DNA from: CAYFMH01 sp964344775
GTDB taxonomy: Bacteria > Patescibacteriota > Gracilibacteria > UBA4473
Direction: 5' to 3'
DNA length: 20,999 bases
Assembly (NCBI GenBank): GCA_964344775.1
Contig: CAYFOO010000022.1
Location: forward strand, 1 to 20,999
The notes below the pieces were generated by a model. It worked only from the letters and a program-made list of their open reading frames with translations. It did no database searches and was not told the origin of the DNA. How positions within the stretch are numbered: the first letter of the stretch is position 1; every line of letters begins with the position of its first letter. Shown one piece after another: positions 7,035 through 13,717 of the stretch. The translations under genes and the position numbers were made by a program.

Positions 7035-7772
7035 TCATCCCCCAAGGTAGGCTGCTAAAACTTTTTCATCTTTTTGTACTTTTTTTGGCACATCCTGACA
7101 GAGAAATTTCCCATTTTCCATGACCACTACCTCATCCGAAATTTTCATCAAAAAATTCATGTTGTGCTCGATCACCAGAATAGTTTTTCCACTCTTCTTT
7201 AAATCCAAAACTAAACTTTCAATAGTCTGCAACATCGTAGGATTGATCCCTGAAGCCGGTTCATCGAGTAAAATTAAATCTGCTCCGGTCAAAACCACTC
7301 GCAAGATAGAAACTAGTTTTTGCTGTCCATAACTTAGATTTTCGGCTTTTTCTTCGGCATATTTCTCCAGCTTCACTTTCTTGAGCCAAAAAACAACTTC
7401 TTTATTTTCATTGCTCTCGTTTGTACAAAAGAAGCTTCTCCACCACCGATCATGTTGATCTGAAAGTGCTAGAAGTAAATTTTCTTGAACCGTGAGATTT
7501 GGAAAAAGACGAATTTGTTGAAAACTTCGAGCCAGTCCCTTTTTTACCAATCGATGTGGAGCAAGCCGTTTTAGATTTTCGTTTTGGAAAAAAATATGCC
7601 CTTCGTTCCGAGGGAGAAAATGCGTGATCAGATTAAAAGCCGTTGTTTTTCCGGCTCCATTTGGACCGATAAGTCCGGTGATACTATTTTTTTGGACAAC
7701 GAAATGCAGTTTTTCGACCGCGTGCAGGCCGCCGAATTTTTTGGAAATATGCTGTACTTGTAGAATGCTCAT
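7035..7772 (-). CDS. livG: Branched-chain amino acid ABC transporter ATP-binding protein LivG
   Basis: First ATPase of the Liv/HAAT importer. Walker A GPNGAGKT is at 36-43, the Q-loop near 85, signature LSYGQQK at 146-152, Walker B LILLDEP at 166-172 and the switch His at 203 (VIEHNM). The stretch at about 104-128 is the LivG-type insertion between Q-loop and signature, which separates it from LivF. Length 245 is normal. Its ATG overlaps the TGA of livM by four bases (ATGA), so translation is coupled; a modest AAGGA site lies five bases before the ATG. Downstream, 42 bases of AT-rich repeat lead to the Cys-rich gene. Confidence 0.95.
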   Translation of the reverse strand: MSILQVQHISKKFGGLHAVEKLHFVVQKNSITGLIGPNGAGKTTAFNLITHFLPRNEGHIFFQNENLKRLAPHRLVKKGLARSFQQIRLFPNLTVQENLLLALSDQHDRWWRSFFCTNESNENKEVVFWLKKVKLEKYAEEKAENLSYGQQKLVSILRVVLTGADLILLDEPASGINPTMLQTIESLVLDLKKSGKTILVIEHNMNFLMKISDEVVVMENGKFLCQDVPKKVQKDEKVLAAYLGG

Positions 7773-8644
7773 TTTTCCTTTTCAAAAAACGTAAATATTC
7801 CCCTCGGTCTCCAAAACATAACTCCGATCAAAAGGGCGGCAAAAAGTAAATTTCGCATGGCTCCTACCACTTCGTCAGGAAATCCAAAGAAACGCGGCAA
7901 CTCTCCAATGATAAAAAGTAAAATGGTCGCCCAAATACACCCCCAAAAATTTCCGAGTCCACCTACCACTACAATTAGAACAATGAAAATAATCTCGTGG
8001 AGTGCAAAAACAGAAGGACCAATAAAAAGACGATAATGGGCGTACAATGTTCCCGCAATTCCTGCAAAAGCGGCACTAAGGACGAGAGCCCACATTTTGG
8101 CAGAGAAAGTATTTTTCCCGACACTTTTGGTCGCAATTTCATCATCTTTGATTGCCCGGAGAATTCGCCCGTATGGAGAATGAAAGATTTTATACAGCAA
8201 AAAATTTCCAATTCCCACAATAGCCAACGCTAAAATAAAAAATGCAAAAGGAGAGCTAAAAATAAATCCAAAAATTTCTGGCTCATCAATTCCACGAATT
8301 CCAAAAGGCCCATTGGTCAGCGAAATCCAATTCGTCGCTACGACCGTCGCCACCATGGCCAAGCCAAGAGTCGCAATCGCCAAGTAATGCCCCGATAATC
8401 GCAAGGTCAAAAGTCCAAAAAAAGCAGCAAAAAGGGCCGAAAAAAGCCCGGCAAAAAGCAAATTTCCAAAAAATGGAAGTCCAAATTTGGTATTTAGAAT
8501 TGCTGCTGCGTAAGCTCCCACACCATAAAAAATGATATGCCCGAGATTAAAAAGCCCCGTCAGACCAAAACTCAAGTTGTAACTTTGTGCCAGAAGCACA
8601 TAGATAGTGGTGATGATGGCAACGGAAATGAAGTATTCAATCAT
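7769..8644 (-). CDS. livM: Branched-chain amino acid ABC transporter permease LivM
   Basis: Membrane subunit forming the translocation path with LivH. The 291 residues are very hydrophobic with about eight to nine membrane helices. The family motif SYNLSFGLTGLFNLGH is near the N terminus, and the cytoplasmic coupling loop GRILRAIKDDEIATKSVG is near 175 to 195. I place the start at the ATG at 8644, giving MIEYFISV. The frame stays open upstream to a TTG at 8659, but that would put codons inside the repeat element and add a hydrophilic tail, so I reject it. The stop TGA overlaps the livG start. The usual large periplasmic N-terminal extension of some LivM proteins is missing. Confidence 0.93.
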   Translation of the reverse strand: MIEYFISVAIITTIYVLLAQSYNLSFGLTGLFNLGHIIFYGVGAYAAAILNTKFGLPFFGNLLFAGLFSALFAAFFGLLTLRLSGHYLAIATLGLAMVATVVATNWISLTNGPFGIRGIDEPEIFGFIFSSPFAFFILALAIVGIGNFLLYKIFHSPYGRILRAIKDDEIATKSVGKNTFSAKMWALVLSAAFAGIAGTLYAHYRLFIGPSVFALHEIIFIVLIVVVGGLGNFWGCIWATILLFIIGELPRFFGFPDEVVGAMRNLLFAALLIGVMFWRPRGIFTFFEKEK

Positions 8645-8650
8645 AGTTTT

Positions 8651-8808
8651 AAATTCCAAATTCTAAGCACCAAATAACAAACAAATTCCAAATACAAAAT
8701 TTCAACACCCAAAATGAGAAGATTTTATTCATGGTAGTTTTTTTTGTTATTTTGATCATTGTAATTTTGTAATTGTTTGGATTTTGGGATTTGTTATTTG
8801 TATATTGA
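8651..8808. repeat. AT-rich imperfect inverted-repeat element A between livH and livM
   Basis: This fills the whole livH-livM gap. The left part has AAATTCCAAATTCTAAGCA and CCAAATAACAAAC-type words. The middle has TTTTATTCATGGTAG and a T-rich TTTGTTATTTTG run. The right part has the complementary words, such as TTTGTAATTGTTTGGA and GGATTTGTTATTTG. The same order occurs at 9720-9922 (element B), and bases 8759-8781 are identical to 10295-10317 (element C). It looks like a non-coding, MITE-like dispersed repeat. It separates livH from livM by 175 bases, unusual inside this operon. Confidence 0.7.
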
Positions 8809-8819
8809 GGTCTCCGACC

Positions 8820-9710
8820 TCACTGTCTCAACGCTTCAAATCTTCGACCAAAAAGTCCTTCGGGACGAATTAACAACATTCCAATGAGAACAACAAAAGG
8901 AATGGCGGCGGAAAATCCGCTCGGAACTACTCCCAAACCAACTAATAAACTTTCTGACAAACCAATCAGAAAAGCTCCAAAAATCGCTCCGCGAACCGAT
9001 CCTACAGCCCCCAAAATCACGGCAGAAAAAGCTTTCAAACTCATCATCACTCCCATGGTGGGTTCGAGATTCTGTTCAAATCCAAGGAAAATCCCAGAAA
9101 TGGCTGCCAATCCAGCTCCAAGCCCAAAAATCCATTTCATAGAGTGATCCACATTGATCCCAAAAACTTCTGCCAAACTGCGGTTTGACGCTGTAGCTCG
9201 GATGGCTTTTCCGATCTTTGTTTTCAGCAGAAATAAAATTAAGCCTCCCATTAAAAATCCTGTAAAAATAATGGCTAATATTTGAGAAGGGGTAGCTAAA
9301 ACTTTTTCTCCAAAAAGAGCGGTGCTGGCAAAAGTTTGCTCTGAAATCGTCAGGATATTGGCTCCAAAAAAGATCAAAATCAAAGATTGAATTCCAATCG
9401 AGAGCCCGATGGAAATCACGAGAGGCACCATGGGGTCATGATTGCGAACAGGTTTGAAAAATATTTTTTCCAACAAAATTCCAATCAAAATAACGGTAAA
9501 GATGGCAATAACTCCGGCGGGAACAATCTCCCAGCCCAAAAATTTATGAAAAATCAGGAAAAAATAAGCCCCCAGGGCTACCATCTCTCCATGGGCGAAG
9601 TGGATAAATCCGGCAATTCCGTAGATCAGTGTAAGTCCTAGAGCTACCAGAGCGATCAAAGCTCCAGACACCAAGCCATTCCAGATAAGTTGGGCAAGAA
9701 GTTCAGACAT
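8820..9710 (-). CDS. livH: Branched-chain amino acid ABC transporter permease LivH
   Basis: Second membrane subunit of the Liv/HAAT importer. The 296 residues hold about eight membrane helices. LivH hallmarks are the N-terminal GLVSGALIALVALGLTLIYG helix, the IAGFIHFAHGEMVALGAY segment that follows, and the coupling loop TKIGKAIRATASNRSLAEVFGINV near 160 to 190. The C-terminal LIRPEGLFGRR end is also typical. The ATG at 9710 gives the usual MSELL-type N terminus; the leader is repeat element B and has no Shine-Dalgarno. The stop is TGA. Repeat elements lie on both sides, so in-operon distances are much larger than in a compact liv operon. Confidence 0.95.
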   Translation of the reverse strand: MSELLAQLIWNGLVSGALIALVALGLTLIYGIAGFIHFAHGEMVALGAYFFLIFHKFLGWEIVPAGVIAIFTVILIGILLEKIFFKPVRNHDPMVPLVISIGLSIGIQSLILIFFGANILTISEQTFASTALFGEKVLATPSQILAIIFTGFLMGGLILFLLKTKIGKAIRATASNRSLAEVFGINVDHSMKWIFGLGAGLAAISGIFLGFEQNLEPTMGVMMSLKAFSAVILGAVGSVRGAIFGAFLIGLSESLLVGLGVVPSGFSAAIPFVVLIGMLLIRPEGLFGRRFEALRQ

Positions 9711-9719
9711 GATGGGAAA

Positions 9720-9831
9720 AATTCCAAATTACAATATCCAAATATCAAATAAATTCCAAGTTTTAAAAATTCCAAATTACAAGAACCAAACATCAAATAA
9801 ATTCCAAATTACAAGCACCAAACAACAAACT
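9720..9831. repeat. Tandem 32-bp repeat, four units with one truncated to 16 bp
   Basis: Units begin AATTCCAA at 9720, 9752, 9768 and 9800, so spacing is 32, 16 and 32 bases. Units 1, 3 and 4 share AATTCCAAATTACAA followed by a CCAAA-containing half and end near CAAATA or CAAACT. Unit 2 (9752-9767) is a half-length copy. There are no unique spacers, so this is not a CRISPR array. It forms the left arm of element B. Confidence 0.85.
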
Positions 9832-9922
9832 AGGATTTTTATTCATAAAAGTTTTTTTGTTATTTTGGTTATTCGAATTTGTGATTTGTTTGTATTTTAG
9901 AATTTGGAATTTGGTGCTTATA
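9832..9922. repeat. Right arm of AT-rich element B
   Basis: TTTTTATTCATAAAAG and a TTTTTTTGTTATTTTGG stretch match the middle of element A (8731-8755). The end AATTTGGAATTTGGTGCTT (9901-9919) is nearly the inverse of the tandem units in the left arm. Bases 9875-9921 also match 10297-10345 as a direct repeat on the other side of the four-helix-bundle gene. Confidence 0.7.
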
Positions 9923-9946
9923 TAATACCCTTTATTGGTCCCCCCC

Positions 9947-10294
9947 TTATGTTTTTTCCAAAATAGCACTTAAAATCTTTCGTAACTGGTCTGCTTCATC
10001 CAGCAAAATTAATCCTTCTTTTTCAATTTCCTTTGTATTTGTTTCAATAATCAATCTTAACCAATAAGTAGTTTCTTTGGCTTCTTTTCGACAAATTTTG
10101 ATACGAAATGCAAAATCTTTTTTGCTCAACGCTTCATTTGCTTCAATGTAATTTGCTCCAACAGAGGCAGAGGATCGGATTACTTGCTTCGAATATTCAA
10201 TATTGGTGGTATTTTTTGGTAATTCTTTACAAAATTTCGAGACAGCTTTCGCAAATTGAAAAGTTCTTTCTTCTAAATCAAAAGTTTTGTTCAT
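9947..10294 (-). CDS. Four-helix bundle protein (23S rRNA intervening-sequence/bS23-like family)
   Basis: The 115-residue protein matches the four-helix bundle family (TIGR02436/PF05635) first known from open frames in 23S rRNA intervening sequences and related to the Avd accessory protein of diversity-generating retroelements. Hallmarks are an early FQFAKAVSKFCKELP helix, IRSSASVGANYIEANEA (about 55-70) and the KICRKEAKETTYWLRLI helix (about 88-104). Orphan copies are common in many genomes and their function is not settled. Here it interrupts the liv operon between livK and livH and lies between two direct copies of an AT-rich repeat (about 9875-9921 and 10297-10345), the upstream copy touching the ATG. 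No reverse transcriptase or rRNA is nearby. Confidence 0.9.
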   Translation of the reverse strand: MNKTFDLEERTFQFAKAVSKFCKELPKNTTNIEYSKQVIRSSASVGANYIEANEALSKKDFAFRIKICRKEAKETTYWLRLIIETNTKEIEKEGLILLDEADQLRKILSAILEKT

Positions 10295-10345
10295 TTGTAA
10301 TTTTGTAATTGTTTGGAGCTTAGGATTTGTAATTTGGTGCTTTAA
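10295..10345. repeat. AT-rich repeat element C upstream of the four-helix-bundle gene
   Basis: Bases 10295-10317 are identical over 23 bases to 8759-8781 in element A. The end ATTTGTAATTTGGTGCTT matches the right end of element B. It abuts the four-helix-bundle start codon and forms its entire leader, and it fills the gap to livK. Confidence 0.75.
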
Positions 10346-10350
10346 AGAAT

Positions 10351-11484
10351 CTATTCTTTTAGCGGAATAAATTCCTCCCCATCAAATTCAAAAAGCGAGT
10401 GCGTGATATTTACATCCCCATTCTCATCAAAAGAAAGCTTCCCAAAAACTCCTTCATAATCTTGCGTAGCATAGAGAGCATCTCGAATGGCTTCTGTGTC
10501 TGTTTCATTGCCAACCTCACGAATAGCTTTAATTAAGATATCTACAGCATCAATTGTGTTAGCCGCATAACTCAAATAAGCTGGTTTTTCTTGGAATTTT
10601 TCTTCGTATTTTTTGGCATATTCTTGTAGTTCTTCACTCTCTGGTGCCACAAAATTTGCGCCTATAGCTTCATTTTTGGTGAAAAAGTTAGCAAAGTTTT
10701 TGACCGTATTTTTATTTCCCATAATCACTTCATTCACCAATACTGGATTTTCCCAGGCTTGTTCTTCAAGTTGTTTAGCAATAATTTCAAACTTTGGAGG
10801 AGACTGAACCACAATAAAGAGGGCTTCTAAATCAGCTGCTTTTAATTTGGTAATCCGTGTTTTGAAGTCTGATTCACTTGAGAGAAAACTCTCCTGTAGG
10901 ATTTCTCCAGTGAAATGTTTTTTGAAAGTTTCTGCTAATGCAAAAGCATAGTCTGTTTGTTCGTTTAAAATCCCCACTTTTTTAAATTTTTTGTTTGCAT
11001 ATTCGGCAAAAATAAATCCTTGTGAAGCATCAGAAGGAGCAGTACGAAAAATAAAATCTCCAGCTTTTGTTACTTCTGGACTGGTAGATGTTGGGCTCAT
11101 CCAGATTACTTTTTTCTTTTCGGCAATCGGAGCACCTCCTAACGTTTCGCCAGAACAAACCCCTCCTAAAATCACAGAAACTTTGTCCATTCCAATTAGT
11201 TTTTGTGTCGCTCGAGAGGCATCTCCAGGAGCACATTTACCATCTTCCCAGATCATTTCTATTTTTCGACCATCAATTCCTCCTTCTTCGTTAATTTCAT
11301 CGACTCGTAGATTAATAGTGTTCTGAATAAAAATCCCAACAGAAGCCGCATCCCCAGAGAGCGGAGCAATTCCTCCGATTTTTATGGTGTCGGATTGTGT
11401 AGTCTCATTTTCTGTAGAACTACTAGGCACATTACATCCGACAAGGACTAAAGAAATACCGAGGGCAGAAAGAAATTTTTTCAT
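10351..11484 (-). CDS. livK: Branched-chain amino acid ABC transporter substrate-binding lipoprotein LivK
   Basis: Type I periplasmic-binding-fold protein (Leu/Ile/Val-binding family) delivering amino acids to LivHM. Residues 1-17 are a lipoprotein signal with lipobox LVGC; Cys17 would be lipidated, anchoring it outside the membrane. The mature part opens with IKIGGIAPLSGDAASVG, the standard first strand and ligand loop. A Cys pair, in GKCAPGDA and GGVCSGET (about 113 and 136), is the conserved disulfide of the family. SPTSTSPEV follows in the ligand cleft. Length 377 is normal. It is the first gene of the liv block with its own promoter; specificity could be branched-chain or other amino acids. 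The ATG at 11484 sits behind a TTAATTTTTTAAAAA leader without Shine-Dalgarno. Confidence 0.95.
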   Translation of the reverse strand: MKKFLSALGISLVLVGCNVPSSSTENETTQSDTIKIGGIAPLSGDAASVGIFIQNTINLRVDEINEEGGIDGRKIEMIWEDGKCAPGDASRATQKLIGMDKVSVILGGVCSGETLGGAPIAEKKKVIWMSPTSTSPEVTKAGDFIFRTAPSDASQGFIFAEYANKKFKKVGILNEQTDYAFALAETFKKHFTGEILQESFLSSESDFKTRITKLKAADLEALFIVVQSPPKFEIIAKQLEEQAWENPVLVNEVIMGNKNTVKNFANFFTKNEAIGANFVAPESEELQEYAKKYEEKFQEKPAYLSYAANTIDAVDILIKAIREVGNETDTEAIRDALYATQDYEGVFGKLSFDENGDVNITHSLFEFDGEEFIPLKE

Positions 11485-11519
11485 TTTTTAAAAAATTAAG
11501 AATTAAAAAATACTAGTTT

Positions 11520-11548
11520 TGTGTAGCTTTTTTACCCCAATTAGTCAA
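11520..11548 (-). promoter_or_regulatory. Candidate livK (liv operon) promoter
   Basis: On the minus strand TTGACT (11548-11543), a 17-base spacer and TACACA (11525-11520). The -35 is strong and the -10 weak. Transcription would begin near 11513, leaving a 28-base AU-rich leader. Confidence 0.4.
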
Positions 11549-11573
11549 TTTTAAAATATTTCTGAGAAATAAT

Positions 11574-11601
11574 TTGCTGGAAGATTTGTTTTCTTTAAAA
11601 T
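11574..11601 (+). promoter_or_regulatory. Predicted pgk promoter
   Basis: TTGCTG (11574-11579), a 16-base spacer and TAAAAT (11596-11601). The start would be near 11608, giving a leader of about 14 bases with no room for a normal Shine-Dalgarno. It is back to back with the livK promoter. Confidence 0.5.
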
Positions 11602-11621
11602 AAAAGAAATAATTATTTTCC

Positions 11622-12785
11622 ATGAAAATCCATTCGCTCACCGCTGAAGCAGTTGCTGACAAAGTAGTGGCTATCCGGTGCGATTTTAATGTACCCCTCA
11701 CAGACGGAAAAATCGCCGAAGACACTCGAATCGTAGAATCCATCCCAACTTTAGAATTTTTATTAAAAAGTGGAGCAAAACGAATCCATATTTTTTCTCA
11801 TCTTGGGAGACCTGCTGGCGAGCCGGATCCAGCACTTTCCCTCAAAATCATCGCACCGGAATTAGAAAAACATCTCAAAGAAAAGGTGGAATTCCGAACC
11901 GATTTCAATCCTGGAAAAACAAAAGTGCAGCTTCATGAAAATGTGCGTTTTTTCCCCGGAGAAAAAATAAATGATCACAAATTTATCCATGAGTTGCTCA
12001 AATGCGGGGCGGAGGTGTTTGTAAATGAAGCTTTTGCCACTTCGCACAGAGCTCACGCTTCAGTCGTAGGAATGGCTCATTTTTTACCTTCTTATCCAGG
12101 ATTGCTGCTTCAGAAGGAAATTGAAGCACTCTCCCCTTTTCTTGAAACCGGAAAAATGCCGGGATTATCAGTAATCATCGGAGGGGCAAAAATTCTAACA
12201 AAAGTTGCCGTACTGACGCATTTCGCCAAGGTCGCAGAAAATGTCATGCTGGGAGGAGCACTTGGTACTACTTTTTTAGCCGCAGAAGGGTTTGATATTG
12301 GCAAAAGTTTTTATGATGACGAAGGAACTTCCGTAGCTCGTGATGTGATCGGTGTAGCCGATGCCAATAAAACCGGCATACATTTCCCCATTGACGTAAT
12401 CTGTGCTGAAAGCCGACAAGATATCGAATCCGTCACAGTCCCGGTAGAAGATGTCGAGGGCAATATGAAGATTTATGATATCGGGCCGCACACACTGGCT
12501 AGTTTCAGGGAAATCCTCGCTCACTCCCAAACCATCATCTGGAATGGTCCAATGGGGGTTTTTGAAAATAAAAACTTCGAAAAAGGGACCAAAGAAATCC
12601 TCAAAGTAGTAGCTGCCCAAAAATCTGCCAAAACCATCCTTGGGGGAGGTGACACACTTGAAGCATTGAAGAAATTTGGGGTGGAAAAAACCGCTTTTTC
12701 TCATGTGTCCACTGGCGGCGGTGCTATGCTCAAGTTCCTCGAAGGAAAAAAACTCCCCGGTATCGAGGTCCTAGAATCAAACTAA
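11622..12785 (+). CDS. pgk: Phosphoglycerate kinase
   Basis: Glycolytic enzyme transferring phosphate from 1,3-bisphosphoglycerate to ADP. The 387 residues carry the family landmarks in order: RCDFNVPLTDG (19-29), SHLGRP (about 59-64), NEAFATSHRAHASVVG (usual form N-D-A-F), GGAKILTKVAVL in the hinge region, DIGPHT, WNGPMGVFE, and GGGDTLEAL with the terminal STGGGAMLKFLEG. The nucleotide-loop Asp is present in GGGD and the usual Ser is Thr. Length is slightly under the common 390 to 415. It is monocistronic, followed by two weak hairpins. No Shine-Dalgarno is visible at the ATG. Confidence 0.97.
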   Translation: MKIHSLTAEAVADKVVAIRCDFNVPLTDGKIAEDTRIVESIPTLEFLLKSGAKRIHIFSHLGRPAGEPDPALSLKIIAPELEKHLKEKVEFRTDFNPGKTKVQLHENVRFFPGEKINDHKFIHELLKCGAEVFVNEAFATSHRAHASVVGMAHFLPSYPGLLLQKEIEALSPFLETGKMPGLSVIIGGAKILTKVAVLTHFAKVAENVMLGGALGTTFLAAEGFDIGKSFYDDEGTSVARDVIGVADANKTGIHFPIDVICAESRQDIESVTVPVEDVEGNMKIYDIGPHTLASFREILAHSQTIIWNGPMGVFENKNFEKGTKEILKVVAAQKSAKTILGGGDTLEALKKFGVEKTAFSHVSTGGGAMLKFLEGKKLPGIEVLESN

Positions 12786-12827
12786 AACAATCCCCTTCTC
12801 CCCTTTTGTAGAAGAGATCTTTAGTCA

Positions 12828-12851
12828 AAAAACCGGAAAAGAGAGGTTTTT
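12828..12851 (+). terminator. Weak hairpin 1 after pgk
   Basis: AAAAACC (12828-12834) pairs with GGTTTTT (12845-12851) across a 10-base loop, ending in T5. It is AT-rich and short, so probably a weak terminator acting with the next hairpin. Confidence 0.4.
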
Positions 12852-12863
12852 AGCACAGAATCC

Positions 12864-12882
12864 AAAAACACTGCCTGTTTTT
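12864..12882 (+). terminator. Weak hairpin 2 after pgk
   Basis: AAAAACA (12864-12870) pairs with TGTTTTT (12876-12882) around loop CTGCC, ending in T5. Together with 12828-12851 it makes a tandem pair of similar A5/T5-stem hairpins about 80 bases after the pgk stop. Confidence 0.45.
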
Positions 12883-12893
12883 CACGGTATAAA

Positions 12894-12942
12894 TATTTTT
12901 ATTTAAAAATAATTTGACATATTTGTAATTTTCTGATAAAAA
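12894..12942 (+). promoter_or_regulatory. Strong promoter with abutting palindrome, no clear gene downstream
   Basis: The -35 is a perfect TTGACA (12914-12919), the spacer is 17 bases and the -10 is TAAAAA (12937-12942). Directly upstream is the palindrome TATTTTTA-TT-TAAAAATA (12894-12911), which could be an operator or simply an A/T-rich UP-like element. Transcription would start near 12949. The next recognised gene begins at 13259; between them only a 17-codon frame (12958-13011) starts promptly. Otherwise I see no gene in 12943-13145, just one AT hairpin near 13013-13036. Confidence 0.5.
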
Positions 12943-13145
12943 AAATTGCGGACGTTTATGCTCTTTTACATTACCAACCTCATAACAGAGAGCCATCTGG
13001 GGTCACGATAAATTTTATTTTCTGCACAGAATAATAAAGTTCTCATATGGAGTCAGAGTTTTGGATTTTGGACTATTAGAGAATTGGATGATTTGGTATG
13101 TTTCCCAATATTCTAATCTTCAAATTTTCCACTTTCCAAGATTTT

Positions 13146-13174
13146 TTGAGCCCAGATTCCCTCTTTGTTATGCT
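13146..13174 (+). promoter_or_regulatory. Candidate extended -10 promoter of the 13259-13657 gene
   Basis: TTGAGC (13146-13151), a 17-base spacer and TATGCT (13169-13174) preceded by TGT, an extended -10. The expected start near 13181 would place the 14-bp inverted repeat at 13186 almost at the mRNA 5' end. Confidence 0.4.
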
Positions 13175-13185
13175 ATCACCACGTT

Positions 13186-13239
13186 CTGGTTTTGACATTC
13201 CTGATTCTAAAAAATTGGAGTTAAAAATGTCAAAACCAG
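13186..13239 (+). promoter_or_regulatory. Perfect 14-bp inverted repeat in the leader of the GC-rich gene
   Basis: CTGGTTTTGACATT (13186-13199) and AATGTCAAAACCAG (13226-13239) are exact complements around a 26-base loop. It ends eight bases before the Shine-Dalgarno site. In RNA it would form a 5'-terminal stem, a form known to stabilise messages; in DNA it could be a protein-binding dyad. Confidence 0.7.
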
Positions 13240-13246
13240 CCCTGGA

Positions 13247-13252
13247 AAGGAG
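13247..13252 (+). promoter_or_regulatory. Strong Shine-Dalgarno site
   Basis: AAGGAG six bases before the ATG at 13259. It fixes the start codon and the frame in a GC-rich stretch where several frames are open. Most other genes in the window have no such site. Confidence 0.85.
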
Positions 13253-13258
13253 AAAAAA

Positions 13259-13657
13259 ATGTGGGCTATTCTGCTCCCCTTCGTTCTGCCGGCCTTCCTT
13301 ATGGCTCAGGAACTTTTCTTCAACGAGCACTTGGAACGTGCTCAACTCAAACCAACCGCCATCGTGGCGGAAGCCGAACCCACCCCGGAGACGATCGTCA
13401 CCGAGGTGGCCCCTCCTCAGGCCGAACCGGCCTGGAAGAAAGGGCCAGGCAGCCCTATCCCGGGCTGCGGACTGGCCTTCAACTACGATGGAAGCTTCGA
13501 ACGGATCATCTGCGTTGGAGAAGTGTCTCCGACATACGTGGCCAAGTTCGAGGCCGACTACCGTCGCCACGAGACCTACCTGGCCGAGATGCGCCAAAAG
13601 CATCTCCTGGCCAGAAACAAGACCGAGGAGGCCGTCGTGGTGGCCTCCAGCGAGTGA
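13259..13657 (+). CDS. Small GC-rich exported or membrane-anchored protein of unknown function
   Basis: The 132-residue protein begins with a hydrophobic segment (WAILLPFVLPAFLMA, 2-16) that could be a signal peptide ending in FLMA or a membrane anchor; it lacks the usual early Lys/Arg. A Pro/Ala/Glu-rich linker (34-60) follows, then a short domain with two cysteines (PGCGLAF near 70 and IICVGE near 84) that could form a disulfide, and a charged helix (about 90-125). I do not recognise the family. By my count the gene is about 61% G+C, against roughly 40% around it, with GC-ending codons throughout, a strong Shine-Dalgarno and a TGA stop. Foreign origin or a distinct expression class is likely. 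Frames in +2, +3 and minus over this region are shadows. Confidence 0.8.
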   Translation: MWAILLPFVLPAFLMAQELFFNEHLERAQLKPTAIVAEAEPTPETIVTEVAPPQAEPAWKKGPGSPIPGCGLAFNYDGSFERIICVGEVSPTYVAKFEADYRRHETYLAEMRQKHLLARNKTEEAVVVASSE

Positions 13658-13680
13658 GTGCCCGATTCACTGAGGGAAAC

Positions 13681-13695
13681 GGGGCAAAAAGCCCC
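13681..13695 (+). other. GC hairpin in the 3' region of the GC-rich gene
   Basis: GGGGC (13681-13685), loop AAAAA, GCCCC (13691-13695), 24 bases after the stop codon. No T-run follows. Confidence 0.6.
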
Positions 13696-13717
13696 AACGA
13701 CTCCGTCCAACAACCAA

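Noticed and set aside
8645..8659. Upstream TTG start for livM
   Set aside because: It lies inside the AT-rich repeat and adds a hydrophilic stretch before the normal LivM N terminus; the ATG at 8644 fits better.
9720..9831. Regular 32-bp repeats that could be taken for a CRISPR array
   Set aside because: The units are directly adjacent with no unique spacers, the sequence is low-complexity, and there are no cas genes.
9947..10294. Diversity-generating retroelement accessory gene (Avd)
   Set aside because: The family is related, but there is no reverse transcriptase, template repeat or variable repeat in the window, so it is called only a four-helix-bundle protein.
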